NCBI GenBank assembly: GCA_002221725.1
Contig: NJFT01000183.1
Span: 17,273 to 81,272, forward strand
Direction: 5' to 3'
Length of the DNA stretch: 64,000 bases
Source of the DNA: Scedosporium boydii
Lineage: Eukaryota > Ascomycota > Sordariomycetes > Microascales > Microascaceae
Under the pieces are notes generated by a model. It did no database searches. It worked only from the letters and a program-made list of their open reading frames with translations, and was not told the origin of the DNA. The translations under genes and the position numbers were made by a program. Within the stretch, counting starts at the first letter, position 1; each line of letters starts with the position of its first letter. Positions 52,676 through 62,126 of this stretch are shown here, in pieces.

Positions 52676-55516
52676 GGGAGGACTATAATAGTAGAAGAAG
52701 GTAAGATATAATATATATAGTAGTTAGCTAAAAATAAATTTCTTTTATATTAATTTTATCTTTATTTTAAAATTTTTTTTCTTTCTTTTGATTTTTTTTT
52801 CTATTTTTCTATTTTCTTCTATTAAAACTAGTTAATTAACTAGTTTTAATATTACTACCTCTTAGATTTAAGAGAACTAAAGATAGGAAGTTATTTTCTA
52901 AATACTAAGATAAAGTATTATTAAAGTAGACTATTTTCTCTAATAGCTTTATAATAATTTTTATTAATATTATAGTTTTCTAGAATTACTATCTTTAATA
53001 TTTTCTAGATACTTATTAATATTTAAAGCTAAATAGTTATACTTATAGCCCTCTATATAAAATAAATAATTAATATAAGTTCTACTTTAATATCTAGCTA
53101 AAAAGATATACTTATTAAAAGGAAAAATAATAGAAATAAATATTTTTAAAAGTTTACTAAAACTAATAATAGAGAATCTATAAGTATATTTATTATAGGT
53201 AATTAGGTTCTAGTAACTATAAAAGGTAGCTATAAGCTTTTTTATATAATTAGCTTAGTATTTAAGAAGTTACTTTATAAAGATATTATAAGAAAATCTA
53301 ATAACTTTAAAAATAAAAATATAGTTATATATCTTATATATATCTTTAGAAGTACTTTACTTATTAATAATTATAAAAACTACTTTAATAAAAATATCTA
53401 ACTTTAATAAGAAATTAAAAAAGTTAATAAATATATTTTTTAAACTATATATTTTAATAGCTTTATAGTTAATTACTTACTCTAAGAGGGTTAAATTAAG
53501 TATTTCTTAAATATAGATAACTTTATAAAGCTAGAAACTAGTTAATTAATTAGTTCTTAATCTCCTAATATTAAAAACTAAGAGAAGAATATAAAACTTA
53601 TATTAGTAACTAGATCTAGCTTAGATTACTCGATCTTAAAATCTAATATTTAAGTAGGATATTTAATAAAGGGAAATCTAGTTTTTAAATTAAACTCTTC
53701 TAAAAAGTTATCTTTAGAAGAGAGTTCTTAGCTTCTTAAGTCTTTAATCTAAGATTAAGCTATTATTATTAGTAGATAGGAGGATATATTAAAACTAGAA
53801 GATAATAAAATAAGGAAGAAGAATAGTTAAGTAGAAGAAGAGAATTAAAATAAACTATTAAGCTCTTAGAAAAAGCTCTAATTAATAGTAAATAGTAAAT
53901 TAAAAGAAATTAGCTATAATTTAGTTTTATATTTACTATTTAATTATAGGAAATTATAGGTTAAGAAAAAATATAAGTTTAATTAATAAAATAAGATAAA
54001 GATATAAATTATATTATAAATATTTCTAATAATTACTTTATTATTTTCTTATTACTTTCTAAGTCTTTTTCTTTATCTTCCTTTTCTATTTTTCTTTTCT
54101 TTTTTTTTTCTTAAAATAATATTTTCTACTTTTACTTTAACTATATATTACTATTTCTTTATGTTTTTTTACTTTTTTTTCTTCTTCTTTCTTTCTTTAT
54201 TAAAACCTTTACTTAAGAAAATAGTATTATTATATATTAAACTTCTTAATTATTTAATAGAAGTCTATTTTTTATATTTTCTACTTTTAAGTTAATATAA
54301 GTTTCCTATATTAATATACTTTTATTATAATTATATAGAAAATAGTAAATAAAAAGTATAAATAGTAAAATTCTAGTTAAGTAAAATAGTAGATTTCGCG
54401 GTGTAGATTTTGCAGTGTAAAATAAAAAATAGAAATAGTAACTAATTAATAGTTACTAAATTTAGTAGGTAATAAGAAGAAGTTAAAAGAATTACTTATT
54501 TTATTAAGTTCTAGTTTTAAAAAGAAATTTTTAGTTTTTTTATATTTTTATTTTCTTAGTATAAGTTACTTACTTATAACTAAGTATTTTTATTTTTAGT
54601 TTTAAGATTATTATATTCTAGTTTCGGAATTATCCTATTCCGGTTTTTAATATCGGAATCATTTTTTTCTAATTTTAACTATTTCTATTAGTTTTATATA
54701 TTAGTTTTATATATTAGTTTTATATATTAGTTTTATATATTAGTTTTATATATTAGTTTTATATATTAGTTTTATATATTAGCTTTATAATTTTTTTTAT
54801 ATTATAAAGTATATATATATATATATATATATAGAATAGTTATTATAATAACTTTAATATCCTTTTAAAATAAGTTAACTATACTTTTATAGATCTTTTC
54901 TTAATTATTCTTTATTTAAGAAAAGAAAGAGGTTTCTTTTAGAAAGACTTAACTTCTCTAATTAGTAAAAATATATTAATATTAAGGAAGGAGTATAGAT
55001 AGGAAGGATTTAGAGAATATTCTTTTAAAATTTTATTAATAATTTATATTTTCTAGATAAATAGCTAGTAAAGGAGGGGTAGTTAACTAAAAAAAAATAA
55101 TAATAGGTTTAGCTTTTATTACTTTAGAGCTACTTAATATTACTATCTATATTTTCTATTATTTATTAGTAAAGAGGATCTTAAGTAGTTTTTAGAATAG
55201 TTAATTAATTATAAAAAAGAACTTTTTAACTATAACTAGACTAGAGAAATATCTTAAAAAGAAGATAAGTAATTTTATATCTTTATTTTTTATTATAATA
55301 TAGATAAATACTAAACTTTTAAAATCTAAGATAATTAAAATAGTAAGTTATATTATTAAAATATTTATAATGATAATAAATTAAGGAAGATAAATATTAT
55401 TATAAAAGTATAAGAAAAGACCTTAGAATATTAAAGTATTTAGAGGTAGTTTTTATTTATAATCTCTTTATAGTATTTTTAAAGTTTATAAAAATATAGT
55501 TTTTTATATAATTTTT
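52676..55516. repeat. RIP-mutated sequence, unassigned, with minisatellite
   Basis: AT-rich relics with strand bias changing several times. No protein domain could be read. A short 13-bp tandem repeat (separate entry) and a (TA)n run at about 54,808-54,830 lie in it. Near 54,395 a small near-normal patch GATTTCGCGGTGTAGATTTT stands out. Confidence 0.45.
54688..54790. repeat. 13-bp tandem repeat TTAGTTTTATATA
   Basis: Seven perfect head-to-tail copies and an eighth imperfect one. They are spacer-free and identical, so this is a minisatellite grown by slippage after the RIP damage, not a CRISPR array. Confidence 0.9.
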
Positions 55517-56174
55517 TTAAAGTTATAAAGAGAAATAAAGAAATAGTTTTTACTATTAAAAATTCTTAAAAAAAGAAAGAAGTAAAAGAAAGAAAAAATA
55601 AAGATATAAAGAAGTAATTATATTAGAATAGTATCTATATAGTTTTTCTTCTTCTATTTCTAAAGCTAGAAATAAAGGAGGAGGAAACAAGTTTATATAT
55701 AGACGATTTCTTCTTATAGAAAGAGCGAAAAGTAACTTTATTACTTCTTAGATAGCTTAGAACTCGAATACATTATTGAATATATTATTTAAGTACCTAC
55801 GTTATTAAATATATTATTTTAAAAGTCTTTATTATCGAATATATTTTATTTTTATTTTTGTTTTTTAATTATATTAAAAATAAGTTTTTAAGTTTATTAG
55901 TAGACTTTATTTTTATTTTTATTTTCAGTTCTTAGAAAGTTATTTTTAGGTTTCTTATTCTAGTTCTTCTAAAAGCCGTGTTTTTATTTTAGTTCTTTTA
56001 GAGGCTAAGTTTCTATTCTAGTTCTTCTAGAAGCTAGATTTTTATTTTAGTTCTTCTATCTAGGCTTGTATTCTAGTTCTTTTAAAAACTAGTTTTTAGA
56101 ATAACTTCTTTTTATTTATATTTTTAATTTTATAATATTCTTTTATAAAGTTATTTTACTTAAATATAATAATA
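55517..56174 (+). repeat. Dispersed LTR-like repeat, copy R6
   Basis: Full-length, plus orientation, heavily mutated copy. It keeps TTTATATATAGACGATTT, GAACTCGAATACATTATTGA, CTTAGAAAGTTATTTTTAGG and the subrepeats. It carries an extra insertion of about 80 bp around 55,815-55,905 relative to R2. Confidence 0.68.
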
Positions 56175-57458
56175 AATTTAAATATTTTTTTTTCTATTTA
56201 AAATATAAGAAATAAGTAACTAAGAAAAGCTAAGTTTATATTTATAAAGTTAGGAGCTAGTTAAAGAAGAGCTATAAAACTAAGGAGAGAGCTAGAAAAG
56301 AATTTTAATAATTTACTAATTAACTAAAAGAGTTAATTTATATTTTCTTTAATAACTTTATTAATATTTTTTTAAACTTCTTTCTTTTTTTTACTTTTAG
56401 GAAGCTTAGTAACTTACTATAAACTAAGATTAATAAAAAATACTTTATATAGTATAAGATAAAGTTTAACTTTAAAGATAAGGTTAAGAAAGTAAAAATA
56501 ATAATATTTAAAAAAGAGGAGTTAGAAAAGAAGATCTAAAAACTTACTAGGTAGATAATTAAAGAGAGGAGTAGATTATAGATAGTAGAAAACTTAGAGC
56601 TTAAAAAAATAATTAGATTAAGAAGAGTTAAACTAGTAAAAGGTAATAAAAAATAGGTTATAAACTATAATCTTTATAAAATAGTAGCTTTAAGTAATAT
56701 TTTAAATTAATTATATTTTTTAATTAATTATTAATTAATTATTTTTTAGTAAAAAATAGTTTTAAAAGTTTACTAGCTTCTAAATCTATTAATTAACTAA
56801 GTTTTATTATTAGAAAAGAATAGAAACTAATTAATATATCTAGCTAGCTAATAAAATAAGAGCTCTAGTCTTAGGAAGATATTAAATAAAAAAGCTTCCT
56901 TAATAAAACTCTAATAATAACTATCTATACCTTAGTAGCTTATAAAAATAAGCTTTTATTCTCTTTAGATATTAAATACTCTTATAGTAAAGCTTAAACT
57001 AGTAGAGAAAGCTAAGGCTAATACTCTATTATTACTATTATTATTTCTACTTTAAAAAATTAAAGAAGAGGCTTTTAAACTAGGAGGCTTTATAAGTAAT
57101 TCTACTTTAAAAATAACTTAATAGAATATAAAAAGTTTTACTAAATTCTAAAGTTTTCTTAGCTAAAACTAATAATTATAAGTATATATTCTATAGAAGG
57201 AAGAGTTTAAGACTAAAGAGTTTTTAAAATAAGAAAATACTTTTAGAAAGATTAAGCTTATTAAGTACTCCTAAAATAGTTAAAAATAATAATAAGTAAC
57301 TTACTAGATTAAAATATTTAATATCTATAAGTAAAATATATAAAATACTTTTTTTAAGTATTTTAAGAGAAGAGTATTATAGTAAGAAAGAGTATTTCTA
57401 ATTAATTAATAAGATCTTAATATTAAAAGATAAAGGTTATTATCTTTTATATATTTTC
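56175..57458. repeat. RIP-mutated sequence up to the mitochondrial junction
   Basis: AT-rich, nearly without CpA/TpG, stops in all frames. It ends abruptly where mitochondrial nad5 begins. No domain was recognised. Confidence 0.55.
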
Positions 57459-57982
57459 TCACCCACTCTATTTGTTAAAAAGGCAGAGATAGAACTTTGA
57501 TTTGCTGCTATTCTAGTAAATCAGAAACTAATTAAAAGGTAAGAACAAACTCCAACTCCTTCTCACCCTACAAACATTAATAAATAATTATTTCCTGTAA
57601 CTAATAATATCATCATAAAAGTGAATAAGTTTAAATAACTAAAGAATCTTTGGTTATGGGGATCACTACTCATATATCCTATTGAATATATATGAACTAC
57701 AGAACTTATTATTAGTACCGGTATTAACATAGAAACCGTTAAACTGTCAAATTGAAAGTTTCATACTATATTAAATGACTCACTTCTTAGTCATTCAAAT
57801 AAAGAAATAGATACAGAATTGTTATTAAAACCTATTTCAAAAAAAGCAATTATTGCTAAAATTGTAGTAATTATTACACTACTACTACTTATTATATGTG
57901 ATCCAGTAATACCAGATTTTCTACCAAAAAACCCAGAAACCACAGATCCTAATAAGGGTAAAAATATTATACTTAAATACAT
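57459..57982 (-). CDS. nad5: NADH dehydrogenase subunit 5, 5' part, cut at junction (mitochondrial)
   Basis: Complex I membrane subunit. It starts [20 protein letters not shown] at 57,982. With mitochondrial code 4 (TGA = Trp) it reads on past the standard-code stop through [35 protein letters not shown] and [20 protein letters not shown] to [15 protein letters not shown]. About 174 of an expected 600-plus residues are present. It ends at the abrupt junction near 57,459, exactly where fungal nad5 normally continues with D-C-F. The missing rest is not in the window. It lies 9 bp downstream of nad4L, the usual nad4L-nad5 pair. The truncation reflects the DNA join, not decay: no mutation is seen in the part that remains. 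Confidence 0.93.
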
Positions 57983-57991
57983 TGTTTATTT

Positions 57992-58261
57992 TTATTTATT
58001 TTCAAATGCGATTGATCCTCTTAATCTATAAAATGCAACTAAAATACCTAATCCGATAGCAGATTCGGCTCCAGCTGTTATAATTATATATATAGCATAA
58101 CTTTGTCCTATTATATCATCTAAACTAATAGAACTCACTAAAATTAGGAATGTTATAGCTAATAGCATTATTTCTATTGAAATAAGCATTAATATTATAT
58201 TTTTTCTATTAAATACGAATCCTAAGATTCCTATTAAAAAAAGTATTAAAGTTAAACTCAT
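57992..58261 (-). CDS. nad4L: NADH dehydrogenase subunit 4L (mitochondrial)
   Basis: Complex I membrane subunit, complete, 89 residues, starting MSLTLILFLIGILGFVFNRK and ending SIAFENK. Three hydrophobic segments are visible, with the conserved Glu in LISIEIML and the AGAESAIGLG motif. It ends 9 bp before the nad5 start, so the two are almost certainly co-transcribed. Intact. Confidence 0.96.
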   Translation of the reverse strand: MSLTLILFLIGILGFVFNRKNIILMLISIEIMLLAITFLILVSSISLDDIIGQSYAIYIIITAGAESAIGLGILVAFYRLRGSIAFENK

Positions 58262-58571
58262 AAATAATTTTTTAAATTTTCTTACTATTCAGGCGTATAA
58301 TAAAACTATACTTTAATCGAGCTGTTTAACACAGCTAGTGTATAATAATGTAGTATATAAGACTACAGCCGATATATAATATTAATATCGAATATAAAAC
58401 TGATGTAGGATACAAAACTACATAGTCAAAAATCAATTTGGCATAGTATATAAAACTAGGGTAAAATTTATCATAATAAAAAATTAAACTTAATTTAAAT
58501 TATTACATAAAGACCCATATAATATATATATATATAACATATATATACTATATAGCCATTGCCCGAAGGCT
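58262..58571. other. Mitochondrial spacer between trnR and nad4L
   Basis: AT-rich spacer with a 6-bp hairpin AGCTGT-ttaac-ACAGCT near 58,320-58,336 and an (AT)n run near 58,515-58,555. No gene is seen. CpA and TpG are present at normal levels. Confidence 0.6.
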
Positions 58572-58643
58572 AGGGTATGTAAGACTCGAACTTACAATTT
58601 AGCGGCCGTAACACTATTCTTTACCAATTAAGATTAATACCCT
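58572..58643 (-). tRNA. trnR: tRNA-Arg (ACG), mitochondrial
   Basis: 72 nt that fold as a full cloverleaf on the minus strand. The acceptor is AGGGTAT/ATACCCT, the D stem TCTT/AAGA, the anticodon stem TAGTG/CGCTA with loop TTACGGC (anticodon ACG), and the T arm GTAAG-TTCGAGT-CTTAC. It sits between cox2 and nad4L and probably serves as a processing point. Confidence 0.88.
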
Positions 58644-58651
58644 TTTGAGTA

Positions 58652-59407
58652 TTAATTGTAATTATATAATCAATTTATAAATTTAGAAGGACTTATCGCT
58701 TCTATAGCTATAGGCATAGAAGAATGTAAGATTCCGCATATTTCAGAACATTGTCCATAATATACACCTTCTCTATTTATAAAAATTGATAGTTCATTTA
58801 ATCTACCTGGATAAGCATCACATTTAATTCCTAAAGAAGGTACAGCAAAAGAGTGTATAACGTCTCCAGCAGTAATAAGAATTCTTACGTGTGTTAATTC
58901 AGGTAAAACTACTCTATTATCAACTTCTAATAATCTTAAAGATCCTGGTTCTAAATCAGAGTCTGGTATTATATAAGAATCAAATTCTATTAAGTCATTA
59001 TTAGAATCTAAGAAATCTGGATATTGATAACTTCAATATCATTGATGACCTTCTGCTATAACTGTCATAGAAGGATCATTAACTTCATCCATTAAATATA
59101 ATAATTTAAAAGAAGGGAAAGCTATTAATATTAACACTACAGCAGGTGTAATTGTTCATATTAATTCTATTAATGTTCCATGGTTTAAATATTTATGTGA
59201 TATTGGTGATTTTTTGTGGTTAAAGTTTCATATTATTGAAAATAACATTCAACCTACACCAAATAGTATTATTACTAGATAGTACATTATAATATCATGT
59301 AATTCTATTACACCCTCCATTTGAGGTGTAGCACTGTCTTGGAAATATATACCTCAAGGAGTAGGTGCATCCAGTCTTATTTGTAAATCTTTAAATAAAT
59401 TTATCAT
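58652..59407 (-). CDS. cox2: Cytochrome c oxidase subunit 2 (mitochondrial)
   Basis: Complex IV subunit that accepts electrons from cytochrome c. In code 4 it is 251 residues, starting [19 protein letters not shown] and ending near WLYNYN. Several Trp are TGA, so standard translation shows only fragments. Two N-terminal membrane helices are followed by the conserved EGHQWYWSYQYPDF aromatic region. The CuA site is seen as [20 protein letters not shown] and [16 protein letters not shown] with both Cys, His and Met present. No intron. It lies between atp9 and trnR; the tRNA begins 8 bp after the stop. Intact and undecayed. Confidence 0.97.
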
Positions 59408-59547
59408 ATTTTATTGTATTATATTTTATTTTTTTTTATAAAAAATTAATGAAAACTAATAATTATTAAATTTAAGGAATAATGTAAAATCAAATAGTAT
59501 AATTATAATTCAAAAGCAATATTTTTTTTAACTAAGCCTTTATAGTA

Positions 59548-59568
59548 TAACGGGAACCCCTCCCGTTA
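59548..59568. other. Perfect GC-rich hairpin between cox2 and atp9
   Basis: The arms TAACGGGA and TCCCGTTA pair perfectly over 8 bp around the loop ACCCC. It lies 27 bp beyond the atp9 stop in AT-rich surroundings. It may be an RNA-processing or 3'-end signal, or a small GC-cluster-like insertion. Confidence 0.6.
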
Positions 59569-59594
59569 AACAGTAAAATACTTATTTTCTAAAA

Positions 59595-59828
<234 letters not shown>

Positions 59829-59974
59829 TTATATTGTATAACTATATGGTCCGAAATAACTAAATATTTCATAAAATATCTTAGCACAAAAGCACAAAAT
59901 TATTGATTAGTTTTTTATTAGTACGGTTTACTAATAAATGAAAAAACATAGCAAGATCACTTAAACTATGCTAA

Positions 59975-60046
59975 AAGAGAGATTAGACTTGAACCAATAT
60001 TTCATTCTATTATAAGAAAGCACTTTGTCTATTAAGTTACTTTCTT
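59975..60046 (-). ncRNA. tRNA-like element, copy 1 (degenerate)
   Basis: 72 nt with a tRNA-like acceptor (AAGAAAG/CTCTCTT, one mismatch) and a T arm ATTGG-TTCAAGT-CTAAT with a G-U pair. No acceptable 5-bp anticodon stem can be formed. Compared with the copy at 62,266 it has several G-to-A and C-to-T changes. Probably non-decoding; it could still act as a processing signal. Confidence 0.55.
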
Positions 60047-60116
60047 TTTTATTAAAAAAATATTTTTACAGATAAAAATTAGAAAGTTCTTGTAAATAAT
60101 AATTTATTTGTTATTA

Positions 60117-60968
60117 TTAATCTCCACCATCTGCAGAATAAAGATCCGGCATTTCAGTATCTTCTATTTCAAGTACATAATCAAGAGGTGATTGTTGATT
60201 TACCGCTGCAGGAGCTTGTGCTTGATCTGACGTAGCCTGAGTTTCTGTTTGTTCTGGTGCTACTGGAGATTCTTCCATAGGTGAGTCTGAAGAAGATGAC
60301 TCTGCGGCAGGAGACTCTGGTGATTGATTATTATAATCATTATGCAGAATATTAAGAATTTCTTGTCTATCTCTTAAAGCATCCATTCTATCATTATAAG
60401 TATTATCGATTTCTTCCTTTCTAATTTGGAAGGCTTCAGGGTCCGAAGCGTTTTCAGCTTCATTTCTGGCGTTGTCTTCCTCAAAAGTTCTTTCTAGTTT
60501 TTCTCTTTTAGCATTTATATAATCATCAAGTTCTTCCTCTGTTTTATCTTTATAACGTTCAAGAACATCACTAATATCTGATGAAGATGTATTATCTGCA
60601 TCATCATTATCAATATTTTCTGAATCTGAATTCTCTTCATCATCATCATTATTAAGATTTTCGGAGTCTACATCAGAAGTATCCGTATCGTTAGTACCTT
60701 CTGAATTTGGATCAGAAATATTACCATCTTCTGAAGAAGAAGAATCTGAATTATTAGGGTTTAAAGGAGCAGTATTAGAAGCATCTACATCATTAGAATT
60801 TAAGGGAGTTACATTAGAGTTTTCTTCTAGATTATTATTATCATTTAATAATAAATCCTTAGTAGTAGAAAAAGTTCTAATATTTATTAAATTTGATACC
60901 CCAAAAGGTATCATTAACCCAATCCCTAATTTTAGGTTAAACAGTCTTATTTTTCTGTTTTTTAGCAT
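60117..60968 (-). CDS. Mitochondrial orf283, copy 1, unknown acidic protein
   Basis: 283 residues, starting MLKNRKIRLFNLKLGIGLM. A basic start and a hydrophobic segment (about residues 11-28) are followed by IRTFSTT. A very acidic Asp/Ser/Asn region then runs from about 38 to 135 (for example NNDDDEENSDSENIDNDDAD). Next is a charged helical, probably coiled-coil stretch at about 135-210 (RYKDKTEEELDDYINAKREK). A Ser/Pro/Gln/Glu tail ends LYSADGGD. There is no Trp, no TGA codon and no nuclease, polymerase or maturase motif. I recognise no family. Synthesis from the atp9-type leader and anchoring in the inner membrane are inferences. It is identical in protein sequence to copy 2. Confidence 0.75.
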   Translation of the reverse strand: MLKNRKIRLFNLKLGIGLMIPFGVSNLINIRTFSTTKDLLLNDNNNLEENSNVTPLNSNDVDASNTAPLNPNNSDSSSSEDGNISDPNSEGTNDTDTSDVDSENLNNDDDEENSDSENIDNDDADNTSSSDISDVLERYKDKTEEELDDYINAKREKLERTFEEDNARNEAENASDPEAFQIRKEEIDNTYNDRMDALRDRQEILNILHNDYNNQSPESPAAESSSSDSPMEESPVAPEQTETQATSDQAQAPAAVNQQSPLDYVLEIEDTEMPDLYSADGGD

Positions 60969-61121
60969 GTTTTTTTTTTATTGTATAACTATATGGTCCG
61001 AAATAACTAAATATTTCATAAAATATCTTAGCACAAAAGCACAAAATTATTGATTAGTTTTTTATTAGTACGGTTTACTAATAAATGAAAAAACATAGCA
61101 AGATCACTTAAACTATGCTAA

Positions 61122-61193
61122 AAGAGAGATTAGACTTGAACCAATATTTCATTCTATTATAAGAAAGCACTTTGTCTATTAAGTTACTTTCTT
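61122..61193 (-). ncRNA. tRNA-like element, copy 2 (degenerate)
   Basis: Identical to the copy at 59,975-60,046, offset by exactly 1,147 bp. See that entry for structure. Confidence 0.55.
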
Positions 61194-61263
61194 TTTTATT
61201 AAAAAAATATTTTTACAGATAAAAATTAGAAAGTTCTTGTAAATAATAATTTATTTGTTATTA

Positions 61264-62115
61264 TTAATCTCCACCATCTGCAGAATAAAGATCCGGCATT
61301 TCAGTATCTTCTATTTCAAGTACATAATCAAGAGGTGATTGTTGATTTACCGCTGCAGGAGCTTGTGCTTGATCTGACGTAGCCTGAGTTTCTGTTTGTT
61401 CTGGTGCTACTGGAGATTCTTCCATAGGTGAGTCTGAAGAAGATGACTCTGCGGCAGGAGACTCTGGTGATTGATTATTATAATCATTATGCAGAATATT
61501 AAGAATTTCTTGTCTATCTCTTAAAGCATCCATTCTATCATTATAAGTATTATCGATTTCTTCCTTTCTAATTTGGAAGGCTTCAGGGTCCGAAGCGTTT
61601 TCAGCTTCATTTCTGGCGTTGTCTTCCTCAAAAGTTCTTTCTAGTTTTTCTCTTTTAGCATTTATATAATCATCAAGTTCTTCCTCTGTTTTATCTTTAT
61701 AACGTTCAAGAACATCACTAATATCTGATGAAGATGTATTATCTGCATCATCATTATCAATATTTTCTGAATCTGAATTCTCTTCATCATCATCATTATT
61801 AAGATTTTCGGAGTCTACATCAGAAGTATCCGTATCGTTAGTACCTTCTGAATTTGGATCAGAAATATTACCATCTTCTGAAGAAGAAGAATCTGAATTA
61901 TTAGGGTTTAAAGGAGCAGTATTAGAAGCATCTACATCATTAGAATTTAAGGGAGTTACATTAGAGTTTTCTTCTAGATTATTATTATCATTTAATAATA
62001 AATCCTTAGTAGTAGAAAAAGTTCTAATATTTATTAAATTTGATACCCCAAAAGGTATCATTAACCCAATCCCTAATTTTAGGTTAAACAGTCTTATTTT
62101 TCTGTTTTTTAGCAT
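61264..62115 (-). CDS. Mitochondrial orf283, copy 2, unknown acidic protein
   Basis: Residue-for-residue the same 283-residue product as copy 1: basic start, one hydrophobic segment, acidic Asp/Ser/Asn region, charged helical region and Ser/Pro/Gln tail. The ATG follows the same run of A residues that precedes atp9. The leader of this copy is the diverged third copy starting at 62,127. It is the copy nearer to cob and so possibly the older locus. No homologue is recognised. An expressed protein is suggested by the intact frame in both copies. Recent duplication alone would also explain that. Confidence 0.75.
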   Translation of the reverse strand: MLKNRKIRLFNLKLGIGLMIPFGVSNLINIRTFSTTKDLLLNDNNNLEENSNVTPLNSNDVDASNTAPLNPNNSDSSSSEDGNISDPNSEGTNDTDTSDVDSENLNNDDDEENSDSENIDNDDADNTSSSDISDVLERYKDKTEEELDDYINAKREKLERTFEEDNARNEAENASDPEAFQIRKEEIDNTYNDRMDALRDRQEILNILHNDYNNQSPESPAAESSSSDSPMEESPVAPEQTETQATSDQAQAPAAVNQQSPLDYVLEIEDTEMPDLYSADGGD

Positions 62116-62126
62116 GTTTTTTTTTT

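Larger units (their letters stand above)
59833..60979 (-). repeat. 1,147-bp tandem repeat, unit 1
   Basis: The unit runs from ATTGTATAAC at 59,833 to the same sequence at 60,980. It holds the atp9-type leader, a tRNA-like element and orf283 copy 1. By reading line against line I find no difference from unit 2. The repeat starts again at 62,127 as a diverged partial third copy. Confidence 0.93.
60980..62126 (-). repeat. 1,147-bp tandem repeat, unit 2
   Basis: Second unit, apparently identical to unit 1, with leader, tRNA-like element and orf283 copy 2. Such an identity over more than 1 kb would be a prime RIP target if it had been in the nucleus through a sexual cycle. Confidence 0.93.

Noticed and set aside
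54688..54790. Regular repeat array that might suggest CRISPR
   Set aside because: Units are contiguous without spacers, and the setting is a fungal nuclear genome.
57459..57982. nad5 cut explained by a normal mitochondrial intron after NRVG
   Set aside because: The sequence left of the cut has the RIP dinucleotide pattern and no intron ORF or core could be seen. I cannot fully exclude it without the rest of nad5.
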